A stretch of 10,052 nucleotides of DNA from an uncultured Lachnospiraceae bacterium (GCA_910584695.1 CAJUBR010000087.1:1-10052), one strand, 5' to 3'; positions 1 through 8,223 are shown, counted from the first letter of the stretch. The notes: generated by a model not told the origin, from the letters alone. Numbers and translations: made by a program.

Positions 1-2650
1 CATATATTTCATGTGCTTTATCATAGCAGATACTGCGAAGCGTATTATCAGAATCTTCAATCACAGGCGGACATTTATCAGGACTGACCGGATAAATCTT
101 CTCCACCATATTAGATATTAATAGCGTATTGTCAATGACAATCTCCTTTGCCTTATCACTTCCCAGATACTCAAATTCAGCCAGCATTTCTTCTGTCGTA
201 CGGAAAAATAACGGCGGCTGATTATCTGCATCCTTAAAGCCCTTTGAAGCCATCAAAACAGCTCTGTAAAGGCTGTCCTCCGGATCCAGAAAATGCACAT
301 CACAAGTTGCCACAACCGGTTTGTTATAAGTCTCTCCTAATTCTACAATAATGCGATTCAGATTTTGCAGATCTTCATCCGTATTCACATTTGGATATTT
401 ATCCTCTACCTTCATAAAGGCATTATTGCCAATGGGCTGAATCTCCAAATAATCATAAAACCGTACAATCCGGTCAATTTCCTCTTCTTCTGCATCATCC
501 ACAACGGCACGAAATAGTTCTCCCGCCTCGCAGGCGGAACCAAGGATCAATCCCTCTCGGTATTTGTTAATCAGACTCTTCGGCATAATAGGACGTTTAT
601 AAAAATATGTTACATGGGATTCGGAAATCAAACGGTTTAGATTCACTCTTCCAATCTCATTCTTCGCCAGAATAATACCATGATAGCGCCTTGATTTTTT
701 AATCGTCTCTATCGAAGTCTCCCCTAAAGAATTCAGGTCATCTAAGTTAGACACTCCCCTATCTTTTAATATGGAAAGAAAACGCTTAAAAATATCCGCA
801 GTGGCTGCTGCATCATCCACAGCACGGTGATGATTCTCCAGCTTAATCCCTAAATGCTTACAGATACGGTCCAATGTATACTTGCCAAGCTCCGGGCATA
901 AAATATGTCCTAATGTCATAGTATCCACAACAGAATGATCCACGGTAAGTCCCATATCTTTTGCAAATTTTCTGATAAAACTGGTATCAAAACCCGCATT
1001 ATGGGCCACCAGAACACTATCCCCCACAAACTCTAAAAACTGGGGCAGGATAACCTCAATTACAGGTGCATCCATTACCATATCATCTGTAATAGATGTC
1101 AGTTTTGTAATGTTATACGGAATGGGAATTTCCGGATTAATAAAATGGGAAAAGGTATCCGTAACCTCTCCATTCTCAATCTTAACGGCACCAATCTCTA
1201 TAATTTTGCAAAACTTTGGGCTTAGCCCTGTCGTCTCAATATCAAATACCACATAACTGCTGTCTAATGCCTGCCCTTTAGGTCTTACTACAAAATCCTT
1301 TAAATCATCAACGAAATATCCCTCTACACCATATATAATTTTAAAAGGATCGTCTTTTTTTATGCAGTGATTTGCCACAGGAAATGCCTGTGCTACACCA
1401 TGATCCGTAATGGCAATCGCCGGATGCCCCCATTCCCTGGCACGGGAAATAATCTTACCTACATCCACAACACTGTCGTTATCACTATATACGGTATGCA
1501 TATGTAATTCTACTCTCTTTTCTAAAGAGTTATCCTGACGTTTGGTTGTAAAGTCAGGAATCGGTTTAATTCCGGTAATAGAATTCAGGGTGATTTCCCT
1601 TACATAAGTATCATAAGCAGGAACACCCTTGATTTTATAGAATTTCTTTGTCTGAAACTCCTCTTTCAGTACTGTCCAATCCTCTTTGGCAACAAAAATT
1701 TTCCCTGAAATGGAATCAGTAAAATCCGAAATTGCAAAGGTAATTAACAACTTATCTCCATTACGAAGCTCCCGTTCCTCCATATTAAAAATTTGTCCCT
1801 TTACAACAACATCACCAATGCCTTCCGTAATTTCAGAAATCGCAACTTCATTCCCTTCCACATTACGCCCGTAAATAACCTCTGGGTCGGCAATCTTCGT
1901 ACGCCCATAAGCGGAACGGTTCCAGTTTCCTTCTCTTGGCTTTAATCTTTCTATCGTCACAGGTTTTGTCTGTTTATTCTCCTTATCAGAAGCAGGAATA
2001 TTCTTTATCTCCTTTTTCTTTCCGGCAGCATTGTCTGTTTTGGATGCTGCAGCCTCTTCCTCTTCATTTTTCTCCACCTGTTCCATAATCTGATGCACTT
2101 CCAAATGCAGCTTATGTTCATTGGCTCTCCGGATTGAGTCCTTTTGTTCTTCCGTAAAGTCAAAACCTACCTGAATATCATAATGAAACCGTTCCTTATA
2201 TACGGTCTCCAAATATCTTTTAATATCGACAGAACGGGTTTTTGCCAAAAATGTATCATCTAAGGTCATGGTAATAATATTACCGTCTATAAACCATTCT
2301 GCATTTTTTACAAGACGGTACAATACAGAACTTTCTGCTTGAAGCTCAAAAAGCAAGCTGTCTTTATATGCATCTGTCAACTTGCTGATATCATATTGAT
2401 TCGATAAATCATAGAATTCGATAAGCTTTACACGCATATTCCCCTGAAAAACAAAATCGCTTAACAAATCCTCTATTACATAAATATCCTGTTTCGGTAT
2501 CAATATCTTACTTTCTGTCTTTAATTTTAATGTTTTCTCTGACTTAACAAGAGTCGCTTCCGTTACATAAACCTGTTTAAATAAATCCTTCAATGCCTCC
2601 GGACAGTCAAATCCGGGAAACACCTCAAAAAAAACTCTTCGCTCAGCCAT
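1..2650 (-). CDS. polC: DNA polymerase III PolC-type alpha subunit, N-terminal 883 codons (3' end outside window)
   Basis: Replicative DNA polymerase of low-GC Gram-positives, with an integral 3'-5' proofreading exonuclease. Translation from the ATG at 2650 stays open to the window edge. Visible parts: an N-terminal domain (about 1-190); a charged, low-complexity linker rich in E, K and A (about 193-230); an OB-fold region (about 278-360); the first PHP segment with HMHT at 383-386 and TDHG at 415-418; an inserted DEDDh exonuclease (about 465-630) with DIET at 470-473, HNAGFD at 550-555 and HRAVDD at 608-613 supplying D470, E472, D555, H608 and D613; then the second PHP segment, with CDVHFLDPED near 780. 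An exonuclease splitting the PHP domain is characteristic of PolC rather than DnaE. Full-length PolC is about 1,430-1,500 residues, so the polymerase palm, fingers and C-terminal domains are missing only because the window ends. AGGAGG lies 7-8 nt before the ATG. The gene follows ispG after 56 nt and is probably cotranscribed with it. No frameshift seen. Confidence 0.97.
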   Translation of the reverse strand, partial: MAERRVFFEVFPGFDCPEALKDLFKQVYVTEATLVKSEKTLKLKTESKILIPKQDIYVIEDLLSDFVFQGNMRVKLIEFYDLSNQYDISKLTDAYKDSLLFELQAESSVLYRLVKNAEWFIDGNIITMTLDDTFLAKTRSVDIKRYLETVYKERFHYDIQVGFDFTEEQKDSIRRANEHKLHLEVHQIMEQVEKNEEEEAAASKTDNAAGKKKEIKNIPASDKENKQTKPVTIERLKPREGNWNRSAYGRTKIADPEVIYGRNVEGNEVAISEITEGIGDVVVKGQIFNMEERELRNGDKLLITFAISDFTDSISGKIFVAKEDWTVLKEEFQTKKFYKIKGVPAYDTYVREITLNSITGIKPIPDFTTKRQDNSLEKRVELHMHTVYSDNDSVVDVGKIISRAREWGHPAIAITDHGVAQAFPVANHCIKKDDPFKIIYGVEGYFVDDLKDFVVRPKGQALDSSYVVFDIETTGLSPKFCKIIEIGAVKIENGEVTDTFSHFINPEIPIPYNITKLTSITDDMVMDAPVIEVILPQFLEFVGDSVLVAHNAGFDTSFIRKFAKDMGLTVDHSVVDTMTLGHILCPELGKYTLDRICKHLGIKLENHHRAVDDAAATADIFKRFLSILKDRGVSNLDDLNSLGETSIETIKKSRRYHGIILAKNEIGRVNLNRLISESHVTYFYKRPIMPKSLINKYREGLILGSACEAGELFRAVVDDAEEEEIDRIVRFYDYLEIQPIGNNAFMKVEDKYPNVNTDEDLQNLNRIIVELGETYNKPVVATCDVHFLDPEDSLYRAVLMASKGFKDADNQPPLFFRTTEEMLAEFEYLGSDKAKEIVIDNTLLISNMVEKIYPVSPDKCPPVIEDSDNTLRSICYDKAHEIY

Positions 2651-2706
2651 TCCATTCCCTCCTAAAATAACTATATTAAACTAAGAGAGATGAGCACCGT
2701 CTCTTC

Positions 2707-3762
2707 TTATGCATTCCAGTTCTTTAATTCCTCTTCCAGTACAGCTAACAATTGTTCTTCCGGCACCTTTTTTATAATCTCACCCTTTTTAATTAAAAGA
2801 CCCTCACCATTTCCGCCGGCAATTCCTAAATCCGCTTCCTTTGCCTCTCCTGGACCATTTACAACGCATCCCATTACCGCTACTTTAATATTCAGGTCCT
2901 CATAATCAGCAACCAGATTCTCTACCTCGTTCGCCAGTCCAATCAAATCAATTGAGGTTCTCCCACAGGTAGGACAGGAAACTACTTCAATACCACCTTT
3001 CCGAAGTCCTAATGTCTTAAGGATCAGCTTGGCAGAAATAATTTCATTGACGGGATCTCCGGTCAGGGAAACCCTTATCGTGTCACCAATCCCCTGATGA
3101 AGAATCAATCCTAATCCAATGGCAGACTTGATATTCCCTCTCATAATGGTTCCTGCTTCCGTAATTCCAACATGAAGAGGATAATTCGTCTTTTGTGCAA
3201 TAAATTCGTGTGCTTTTACACACATTAATACATCGGAAGACTTAATACTGATTACAATATCTTCAAATCCCAGTTCTTCCAGAATATGCACCTTATCCAG
3301 AGCACTCTCTACAATTCCTTCTGCTGTCACACCGTGATACTTTGAAACAAGATTCTTTTCCAGAGAACCGCTGTTGACTCCAACCCGGATAGGCACTTTA
3401 TATGCCTTCGCCGCTTCTACCACCGCTTTCAGCTTATCCGTACCACCGATATTACCCGGATTAATCCGAATCTTATCCGCACCATATTCCATTGCCATGA
3501 TCGCCAGTTTATAATCAAAATGAATATCTGCAACAATCGGAATATGAATATTCTTTTTAATCTCAGAAAATGCCTTTGCTGCCGCTTCGTTATTCGCTGT
3601 GGCACGGATAATATCACAGCCAGCCTTCTCTAACTTTAAAATCTGTTCTATCGTAGCCTCTGCATCTTCTGTCCTTGTATTTGTCATGGACTGGATCAGA
3701 ATCGGATTCCCTCCACCAATCACCTTGTCGCCAATATGAATTACCTTTGTCTGCTCTCTCAT
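2707..3762 (-). CDS. ispG: 4-hydroxy-3-methylbut-2-enyl diphosphate synthase (MEP pathway)
   Basis: Iron-sulfur enzyme that reductively opens 2-C-methyl-D-erythritol 2,4-cyclodiphosphate to HMBPP, the penultimate MEP-pathway step; electrons come from ferredoxin or flavodoxin. The TIM-barrel part begins with the conserved GGGNPILIQSMTNT stretch. The C-terminal part carries CPTC (C263 and C266) and MGCVVNGPGEA (C299 and E306), which match the three cysteines and one glutamate that ligate the [4Fe-4S] cluster in characterised IspG. Length is 351 residues, typical of the short bacterial form (E. coli about 372). Start choice: the frame extends to a TTG at 3774, but GAGGTG sits correctly spaced before the ATG at 3762 and inside that extension, so the ATG is preferred. 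It lies between rseP (43-nt gap) and polC (56-nt gap), in the place proS holds in Bacillus. Confidence 0.96.
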   Translation of the reverse strand: MREQTKVIHIGDKVIGGGNPILIQSMTNTRTEDAEATIEQILKLEKAGCDIIRATANNEAAAKAFSEIKKNIHIPIVADIHFDYKLAIMAMEYGADKIRINPGNIGGTDKLKAVVEAAKAYKVPIRVGVNSGSLEKNLVSKYHGVTAEGIVESALDKVHILEELGFEDIVISIKSSDVLMCVKAHEFIAQKTNYPLHVGITEAGTIMRGNIKSAIGLGLILHQGIGDTIRVSLTGDPVNEIISAKLILKTLGLRKGGIEVVSCPTCGRTSIDLIGLANEVENLVADYEDLNIKVAVMGCVVNGPGEAKEADLGIAGGNGEGLLIKKGEIIKKVPEEQLLAVLEEELKNWNA

Positions 3763-3766
3763 CTTA

Positions 3767-3772
3767 CACCTC
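3767..3772 (-). promoter_or_regulatory. Ribosome binding site that fixes the ispG start
   Basis: The minus strand reads GAGGTG, then four bases, then ATG at 3762. Using the upstream TTG at 3774 instead would place this Shine-Dalgarno sequence inside the coding region; a weaker AGGA lies ahead of that TTG. Confidence 0.6.
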
Positions 3773-3805
3773 AACCTGTCCTAAAAAAGGGACAATATCA
3801 ATTCA

Positions 3806-4867
3806 CTAATGTATAATTCTTGCTACATCCTGAAACATAACAATGATCATTAAGCCAATCAACAACATAAAACTAATAGTAGTAACCAATGCTTCTTTTT
3901 CGGTAGGAAGTTTCTTTTTAAAAATCCCCTCAAAGATAAGGAATACTGCCCTCCCACCGTCTAAAGCCGGAATCGGGAGCAGATTCATAACCCCAAGATT
4001 TGCACTTAATAAAATACAGAAATTCAGTATATTCAGCATTACATTGACAACTGCTAAAGATGCATTTCCGTCTGCACTTTCCTTCGCCTCATCAATCGTA
4101 TCACTCATCATAGATACGATTCCAACCGGTCCCGATAAATTTTTCAAGCCTAGCTTTCCACCAATCAAATATTTCAGGCTCAAAAATGTAGTTTTAATCT
4201 GATATCTCAGCTCCAATGCACTATACTTAATAATATTTAAAAATCCCGCCTTTGTTCTGCCATCACTATATATCCCCATAACATAACTGCCGTCTTTCTG
4301 AATCGGCATAAAGGAACAACTGATTTCCCCGCCGTTACGCTTAGCAGTTAACGTAATCTCTTCCCCCTCCTGATGAAACTGCATATAAACCAGAACTTCC
4401 CTGAAATTATAAATAGTATGTCCGTTAAATCCGGTAATGATATCTCCCTCTTTCAAACCTGCTTCCTTTGCCGGACTATTCTCTGCAAATCCTTTAACCT
4501 TTGGCAAATCATACCCACATACTCCTATCAGAATCATTGCCAGCAAAAATGCCAGAATAAAATTAAAAACCGGACCGGCTAACACCACAGACAGTCTTGC
4601 CCAGACAGATTTCGAACTAAAAGAATGTTCGTCATCAATATCCTCTTCTTCTCCAAGCATCATACAGTATCCACCCATCGGAATCAATTTCAACGAATAT
4701 TTTGTCTCTTTTTTGGTAAAAGAAAATAAGGTAGGTCCCATCCCTACTGCAAACTCATTTACATAAATCCCATTCTTTTTTGCAAACAAAAAATGACCAA
4801 ACTCATGAAAGAAAATAATCGCTCCAAATACTAAAAGTGCAATAATAACATTTACAACCGTACTCAT
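3806..4867 (-). CDS. rseP: RseP/RasP-family site-2 membrane zinc metalloprotease
   Basis: Intramembrane protease that cleaves membrane-anchored substrates (in relatives: anti-sigma factors, cell-division proteins, signal-peptide remnants) after a first cut outside the membrane. The first transmembrane helix holds HEFGH (H21, E22 and H25 from the ATG at 4867), the zinc-binding and catalytic motif. A PDZ domain spans roughly residues 120-195. The C-terminal membrane part has NLLPIPALDGG with the third zinc ligand D303. About four hydrophobic segments are visible (near 5-25, 90-120, 272-298 and 325-347). Length is 353 residues, shorter than two-PDZ E. coli RseP (450) and like single-PDZ Firmicute forms (B. 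subtilis RasP about 420). The frame could start at GTG 4876, but AGGTGG is ideally placed for ATG 4867, which overlaps the dxr stop as ATGA and implies translational coupling. The substrate here is unknown. Confidence 0.95.
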   Translation of the reverse strand: MSTVVNVIIALLVFGAIIFFHEFGHFLFAKKNGIYVNEFAVGMGPTLFSFTKKETKYSLKLIPMGGYCMMLGEEEDIDDEHSFSSKSVWARLSVVLAGPVFNFILAFLLAMILIGVCGYDLPKVKGFAENSPAKEAGLKEGDIITGFNGHTIYNFREVLVYMQFHQEGEEITLTAKRNGGEISCSFMPIQKDGSYVMGIYSDGRTKAGFLNIIKYSALELRYQIKTTFLSLKYLIGGKLGLKNLSGPVGIVSMMSDTIDEAKESADGNASLAVVNVMLNILNFCILLSANLGVMNLLPIPALDGGRAVFLIFEGIFKKKLPTEKEALVTTISFMLLIGLMIIVMFQDVARIIH

Positions 4868-6018
4868 GATTTCCACCTGCTCTCAATAATCTCATAAACC
4901 CACTGTTCCGTTTCCAATATATCCTCTACAGTAGGATTTTTAATCAACGTATGACTTTCCATACATTCCTGTATCATTTCATAGATTTCCAAAAATTTAA
5001 TCTTCTTATTCAAAAATTTCGCCACTGCAAGCTCATTCGCTGCATTTAACACAGTCGGCATCGTTCCACCGGTCCGAATGGCATTATATGCATATTTTAA
5101 TCCACAAAAGGTATCCATATCCGGTTTTTGGAATGTAATCTCTGAAAGTCTTGAAAAATCAAGCCGCTTACCATCCAGATAAACACGTTTCGGATAATAA
5201 ATCGCATATTGAATAGGCAGACGCATATCCGGAGTTCCAAGCTGTGCCATTACTGCACCATCCTCAAATTCAACCATGGAATGTATGATGCTCTGTGGCT
5301 GTATCACTACTTCGATCTGCTCTGGCTCCACATGAAAGAGCCATTTTGCTTCAATTACCTCTAACCCTTTATTTACCATCGTCGCAGAATCAATTGTTAT
5401 TTTCCTGCCCATAGACCAGTTGGGATGGTTCAACGCCATATCCAGTGTTACAAATTTCAACTCTTCTTTTGACATACCCCGAAACGGTCCTCCGGATGCT
5501 GTCAAAAGAATTTTATGAATCTGGTTTCCCTGTTCCCCATTCAGACATTGAAAAATGGCAGAATGCTCACTGTCTACTGGTAAAATTGCTGCATTTTTCT
5601 CCTTTGCCAACGGCATAATAATATGCCCCGCCGTAACGAGAGTCTCTTTATTCGCCAGTCCAATATCCTTTCCTGCATGAAGTGCCGCAATCGTTGGCCG
5701 AATTCCTATCATTCCTACTACCGCAGTAATCAGGATATCCGAATCCTCTATGACTGCCACTTCTAAAAGTCCTTCCATTCCCGAAACCACTTTACAGGCA
5801 GGAATCACATCTGCAATTGCTAGTTTAAGTTCATCTGCCTTCGCCTTATTCCATACCGCCACCAGCTTCGGATGAAATTCCCTAATCTGCTCCTCCAATA
5901 ATGCAATATTACTTCCTGCTGAAATCGCTACCAATTGTAAATCTTTGTTTTGTCTTATCACATCCAGTGTCTGTGTACCAACGGAACCCGTAGACCCTAA
6001 AATGGCTACCTTTCTCAT
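4864..6018 (-). CDS. dxr: 1-deoxy-D-xylulose 5-phosphate reductoisomerase (MEP pathway)
   Basis: Converts 1-deoxy-D-xylulose 5-phosphate to 2-C-methyl-D-erythritol 4-phosphate with NADPH and a divalent metal; it is the committed step of non-mevalonate isoprenoid synthesis. Residues 6-14 (ILGSTGSVG) are the N-terminal NADPH-binding Rossmann motif. NKETLV is at 123-128. PVDSEHSA supplies metal ligands D149 and E151, and VNKGLE supplies E220. ASGGPFR at 174-180 belongs to the substrate-binding and flexible-loop region. The C-terminal helical domain has the conserved VLNAANE. Length is 384 residues, normal for the family. AGGAGG lies five bases before the ATG. The gene overlaps rseP by 4 nt and is preceded by a 109-nt spacer with promoter-like and terminator-like elements, so its transcription may be set independently of cdsA. 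Confidence 0.97.
   Translation of the reverse strand: MRKVAILGSTGSVGTQTLDVIRQNKDLQLVAISAGSNIALLEEQIREFHPKLVAVWNKAKADELKLAIADVIPACKVVSGMEGLLEVAVIEDSDILITAVVGMIGIRPTIAALHAGKDIGLANKETLVTAGHIIMPLAKEKNAAILPVDSEHSAIFQCLNGEQGNQIHKILLTASGGPFRGMSKEELKFVTLDMALNHPNWSMGRKITIDSATMVNKGLEVIEAKWLFHVEPEQIEVVIQPQSIIHSMVEFEDGAVMAQLGTPDMRLPIQYAIYYPKRVYLDGKRLDFSRLSEITFQKPDMDTFCGLKYAYNAIRTGGTMPTVLNAANELAVAKFLNKKIKFLEIYEMIQECMESHTLIKNPTVEDILETEQWVYEIIESRWKS
4873..4878 (-). promoter_or_regulatory. Ribosome binding site for rseP, inside the end of dxr
   Basis: AGGTGG on the minus strand lies five bases before ATG 4867 and within the last codons of dxr. It overlaps the alternative GTG start at 4876, which argues against that GTG. 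Confidence 0.6.
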
Positions 6019-6029
6019 AACATCCTCCT

Positions 6030-6059
6030 AAAAATATATGCCAGCCTAAGCCGGCATAT
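6030..6059 (-). terminator. Terminator-like hairpin with U-tract in the dxr leader (possible attenuator)
   Basis: The minus strand between 6059 and 6036 forms a 10-bp stem (ATATGCCGGC against GCTGGCATAT, with one G:U pair) closed by a TTAG loop. It is followed at once by ATTTTT and then the dxr AGGAGG. This has the form of an intrinsic terminator, though the U-tract is short. It could end the frr-uppS-cdsA transcript partially, or attenuate transcripts entering dxr. I could not identify a strong alternative (antiterminator) fold. Confidence 0.5.
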
Positions 6060-6108
6060 TCTCAGTTGTTTATCCCTTAAAAAATGTTCTCCTTCTTTTA
6101 TATGTTTT

Positions 6109-6135
6109 ATTATATCATTTTTCTTCATTATATCA
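6109..6135 (-). promoter_or_regulatory. Two tandem extended -10 boxes, candidate promoter for dxr-rseP-ispG-polC
   Basis: The 9-mer TGATATAAT, a perfect extended -10 element (TGnTATAAT), occurs twice on the minus strand, at 6127-6135 (overlapping the cdsA stop) and 6109-6117, exactly 18 bp apart. No good -35 hexamer is present: the best is TTGTTG, 15 bp before the upstream copy. Extended -10 promoters can work without one. AT-richness makes chance occurrence possible. Confidence 0.4.
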
Positions 6136-6922
6136 CATTAAACAATTCAACAAGATAATAGATAATGGGAGCCGTAAAAATCACACTGTCAAAGCGGTCA
6201 ACAATCCCGCCATGTCCCGGTATCAAATGACCATAATCCTTAATTTCATTATCCCGCTTGATTGCAGATGCTGCCAAATCACCAATCACGGCCGGTATTG
6301 CACCAACAGCCGCTATCACTGCACAGTATATCGGTCGAAATGGTATACTGTCCTTTAAGAAAATGGCATAAATGTAGGAAACAAAAGCTGCCCCCGCAAT
6401 ACCTCCAATAAAACCTTCTATACTTTTATTAGGACTTACCTTTGGCGAAAACTGATGCTTTCCGATTGCACTGCCCACAAGGTAAGCAAACACATCATTG
6501 CCCCATGTCGAAATCAGGATAAAGAACGAAAGCATCAAACCTGCTTCCGTTGAACGCAGACGATATACATAAGATAGCATCACCGTTAAGTATATAAATC
6601 CAAAAAACGCCTTTTCAACATCTTTATCTTTGTATTTGGGAAACAAGGTCACATAAATAACCAACAATATCATTAACACTGCTAAAATAAACGGAAGCAG
6701 AAAATAATCCTGCTCAAAATATAACAAGCCATAAAAAATGAATGTCTCTGCATACGCAAGACCTGCAAATATTGTCTTTTCCAAAGAATATACTCTATAA
6801 AGTTCATATATCCCAATGACCGAAATAGCTGCCAAAACAACTGCTGACACGATACCGCCCGGTAACAGCATAATCAAAGTCACCAAAAATACAAAAATAC
6901 CACCTATCACTCTATCTTTCAT
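6128..6922 (-). CDS. cdsA: Phosphatidate cytidylyltransferase (CDP-diacylglycerol synthase)
   Basis: Integral membrane enzyme that makes CDP-diacylglycerol from phosphatidic acid and CTP, the branch point to phosphatidylglycerol and other phospholipids. Multiple hydrophobic segments run through the protein (for example about 5-35, 52-68, 75-95, 105-120, 128-150, 170-190 and 197-220). The family signature is complete near the C terminus at about 219-245: SAIKRDNE, KDYGHLIPGHGG, then DRFD, which includes the catalytic metal-site acidic residues. SPNKSIEGFIGG (163-174) and GNDVFAYLVG (141-150) are also typical. Length of 264 residues is close to Bacillus CdsA (about 269). The ATG at 6922 lies 4 nt after the uppS stop. 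Its best ribosome binding site, GGGGTG, lies in the last uppS codons with a long spacer of about 10 nt. Confidence 0.96.
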   Translation of the reverse strand: MKDRVIGGIFVFLVTLIMLLPGGIVSAVVLAAISVIGIYELYRVYSLEKTIFAGLAYAETFIFYGLLYFEQDYFLLPFILAVLMILLVIYVTLFPKYKDKDVEKAFFGFIYLTVMLSYVYRLRSTEAGLMLSFFILISTWGNDVFAYLVGSAIGKHQFSPKVSPNKSIEGFIGGIAGAAFVSYIYAIFLKDSIPFRPIYCAVIAAVGAIPAVIGDLAASAIKRDNEIKDYGHLIPGHGGIVDRFDSVIFTAPIIYYLVELFNVI

Positions 6923-6926
6923 ATCA

Positions 6927-7676
6927 TTATTTCACCCCACCAAAACGACGTTCTCTTCCATTATAATATCTGATTGCCTTTAACAAGTCTTCTTTTGTAA
7001 AATCAGGCCATAATACATCTGTGAAGTAAAATTCAGTATAGGCAAGCTGCCATGGTAAAAAATTAGATAAGCGTTCTTCCCCGCTTGTACGAATGAGTAA
7101 GTCCGGGTCCGGTATTCCTGCCGTATCCAACCGGTTGCTGATCAGATTTTCTGTAATATCTTCCGGCTTCAAAAGCTGTTGCGAAACCTCTTTTGCAATC
7201 TTTGTAACGGCTCTGCAAATCTCGTCTCTTCCACCATAATTAATGGCAATGGTAAATTTAAGACCCGTTGCAGTTCGGGTTGCCTCTTCCAATTCATTAA
7301 TTCGTGCCACAATTTTATCATCCAACCCACTTTTATCCCCAATAACACGAACCTTCATATTATTCTTAGTAGAACGCTCAATACAATCAATCAGATAGTT
7401 CTGTAAAAGCTTCATCAATGCAGACACTTCATCATTGGAACGTTTCCAATTTTCAGTTGAAAAAGCATAAACTGTAATGTATTCAATTCCCATATGATAT
7501 CCATCTTCAATAATCTGCTCTACTGTTCTGGCTCCCTGAACATGTCCATAATTTCTAGGCATAGCTCGTTTCTTTGCCCATCTTCCATTTCCATCCAGAA
7601 TAATCGCAACATGTTTTGGTACATTAAGCTTTTCATCTTGAATGACCTTTTTAATATTTTCCAAACCCGCCTCCAT
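6927..7676 (-). CDS. uppS: Di-trans,poly-cis undecaprenyl diphosphate synthase
   Basis: Cis-prenyltransferase that adds isopentenyl diphosphate units to farnesyl diphosphate to make the C55 lipid carrier for peptidoglycan and other wall polymers; peripheral at the cytoplasmic membrane. ILDGNGRWAKKR at 26-37 contains the catalytic aspartate D28. YAFSTENWKR and the IRTSGEERLSNFLPWQ stretch are conserved substrate-binding regions, and the C-terminal ERRFGG is typical. Length is 249 residues from ATG 7676, near the family norm. The start is uncertain: ATG 7676 is 1 nt after the frr stop but has no Shine-Dalgarno sequence, whereas TTG 7664 (245 residues) is preceded by GGAGG at five bases. Translational coupling to frr could support the ATG. 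The product acts on isoprenoids supplied by the dxr/ispG pathway encoded nearby. Confidence 0.97.
   Translation of the reverse strand: MEAGLENIKKVIQDEKLNVPKHVAIILDGNGRWAKKRAMPRNYGHVQGARTVEQIIEDGYHMGIEYITVYAFSTENWKRSNDEVSALMKLLQNYLIDCIERSTKNNMKVRVIGDKSGLDDKIVARINELEEATRTATGLKFTIAINYGGRDEICRAVTKIAKEVSQQLLKPEDITENLISNRLDTAGIPDPDLLIRTSGEERLSNFLPWQLAYTEFYFTDVLWPDFTKEDLLKAIRYYNGRERRFGGVK
7670..7674 (-). promoter_or_regulatory. Shine-Dalgarno-like GGAGG just inside the uppS frame
   Basis: GGAGG on the minus strand begins at the last base of the ATG at 7676 and ends five bases before an in-frame TTG at 7664. It is the only good Shine-Dalgarno sequence at the frr-uppS junction and therefore bears on which start is used. 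Confidence 0.4.
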
Positions 7677-7677
7677 A

Positions 7678-8223
7678 TTATACAGTCATAATCTCATTTG
7701 ATTTATTCTCTGTTGTTGTTTCAATCTTTTCTACATATTTATCTGTCAGTTTCTGAACTTTATCTTCATAATCTTTTTGTTCGTCCTCTGATATTTCATT
7801 CGCCTTATACTGTTTTTTAAAATAATCATTGGCATCACGGCGTATATTACGAACTGCAACTTTTGTGTTTTCGCCTTTCTTCTTAATATCTTTTACTAAT
7901 TCCTTACGGCGCTCCTCTGTAAGCTCAGGAAAATTTAAAATAACAGATTTACCATCATTATTGGGATTAAGACCTAAATCAGAACAAAGAATCGCCTTTT
8001 CAATTTCTTTTAACAGAGAATTCTCCCAAGGCGTAATTACAATGGTTCTCGCCTCCGGAACGCTCACATTTCCAACCTGCTGCAATGGAGTCTGCACTCC
8101 GTAATAATCAACTTTGATTTTATTTAAAATGTTCGGATTGGCACGTCCAGCACGAATATTTGCATATTCATTTTCCAGATTTTCTAATGATTTTTCCATT
8201 TTTTCTTCAAACTGCTTTAACAT
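7678..8223 (-). CDS. frr: Ribosome recycling factor
   Basis: Works with EF-G to split post-termination 70S complexes so ribosomes can be reused; cytosolic and essential. The 181-residue length matches the family (about 185). NIRAGRANP (22-30) and the central VSVPEARTIVITPWE (53-67) mark the helix start and beta domain. VRNIRRDAND (124-133) is the conserved arginine-rich patch of the long helix bundle that contacts the ribosome. AGGAGG lies eight bases before the ATG. The gene is 1 nt upstream of uppS and separated from pyrH by 169 nt containing hairpin-capable sequence, so frr levels may be partly uncoupled from pyrH. Confidence 0.97.
   Translation of the reverse strand: MLKQFEEKMEKSLENLENEYANIRAGRANPNILNKIKVDYYGVQTPLQQVGNVSVPEARTIVITPWENSLLKEIEKAILCSDLGLNPNNDGKSVILNFPELTEERRKELVKDIKKKGENTKVAVRNIRRDANDYFKKQYKANEISEDEQKDYEDKVQKLTDKYVEKIETTTENKSNEIMTV

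Noticed and set aside
2684..2704. Hairpin between ispG and polC as a terminator
   Set aside because: An 8-bp stem with a bulge and a G:U pair can be drawn, but no U-tract follows, and AGGAGG for polC comes soon after; read-through is more likely.
3760..3774. TTG 3774 as the ispG start
   Set aside because: GAGGTG is placed for ATG 3762 and would be swallowed by the longer reading; the extra residues are not typical of IspG.
3777..3794. Inverted repeat TGTCC/GGACA with an 8-nt A/T-rich loop between rseP and ispG
   Set aside because: The stem is only 5 bp with the T-run inside the loop, so it is not a terminator, and there is no further support for a regulatory role.
3843..4766. Plus-strand open frames opposite rseP (3843-4202, 4373-4582, 4437-4766)
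   Set aside because: They lie wholly antisense to a well-supported gene, show no recognisable domain, and their composition reflects the complementary codons.
7829..8104. Plus-strand frame opposite frr
   Set aside because: It is antisense to the conserved frr frame and has no ribosome binding site or family resemblance.
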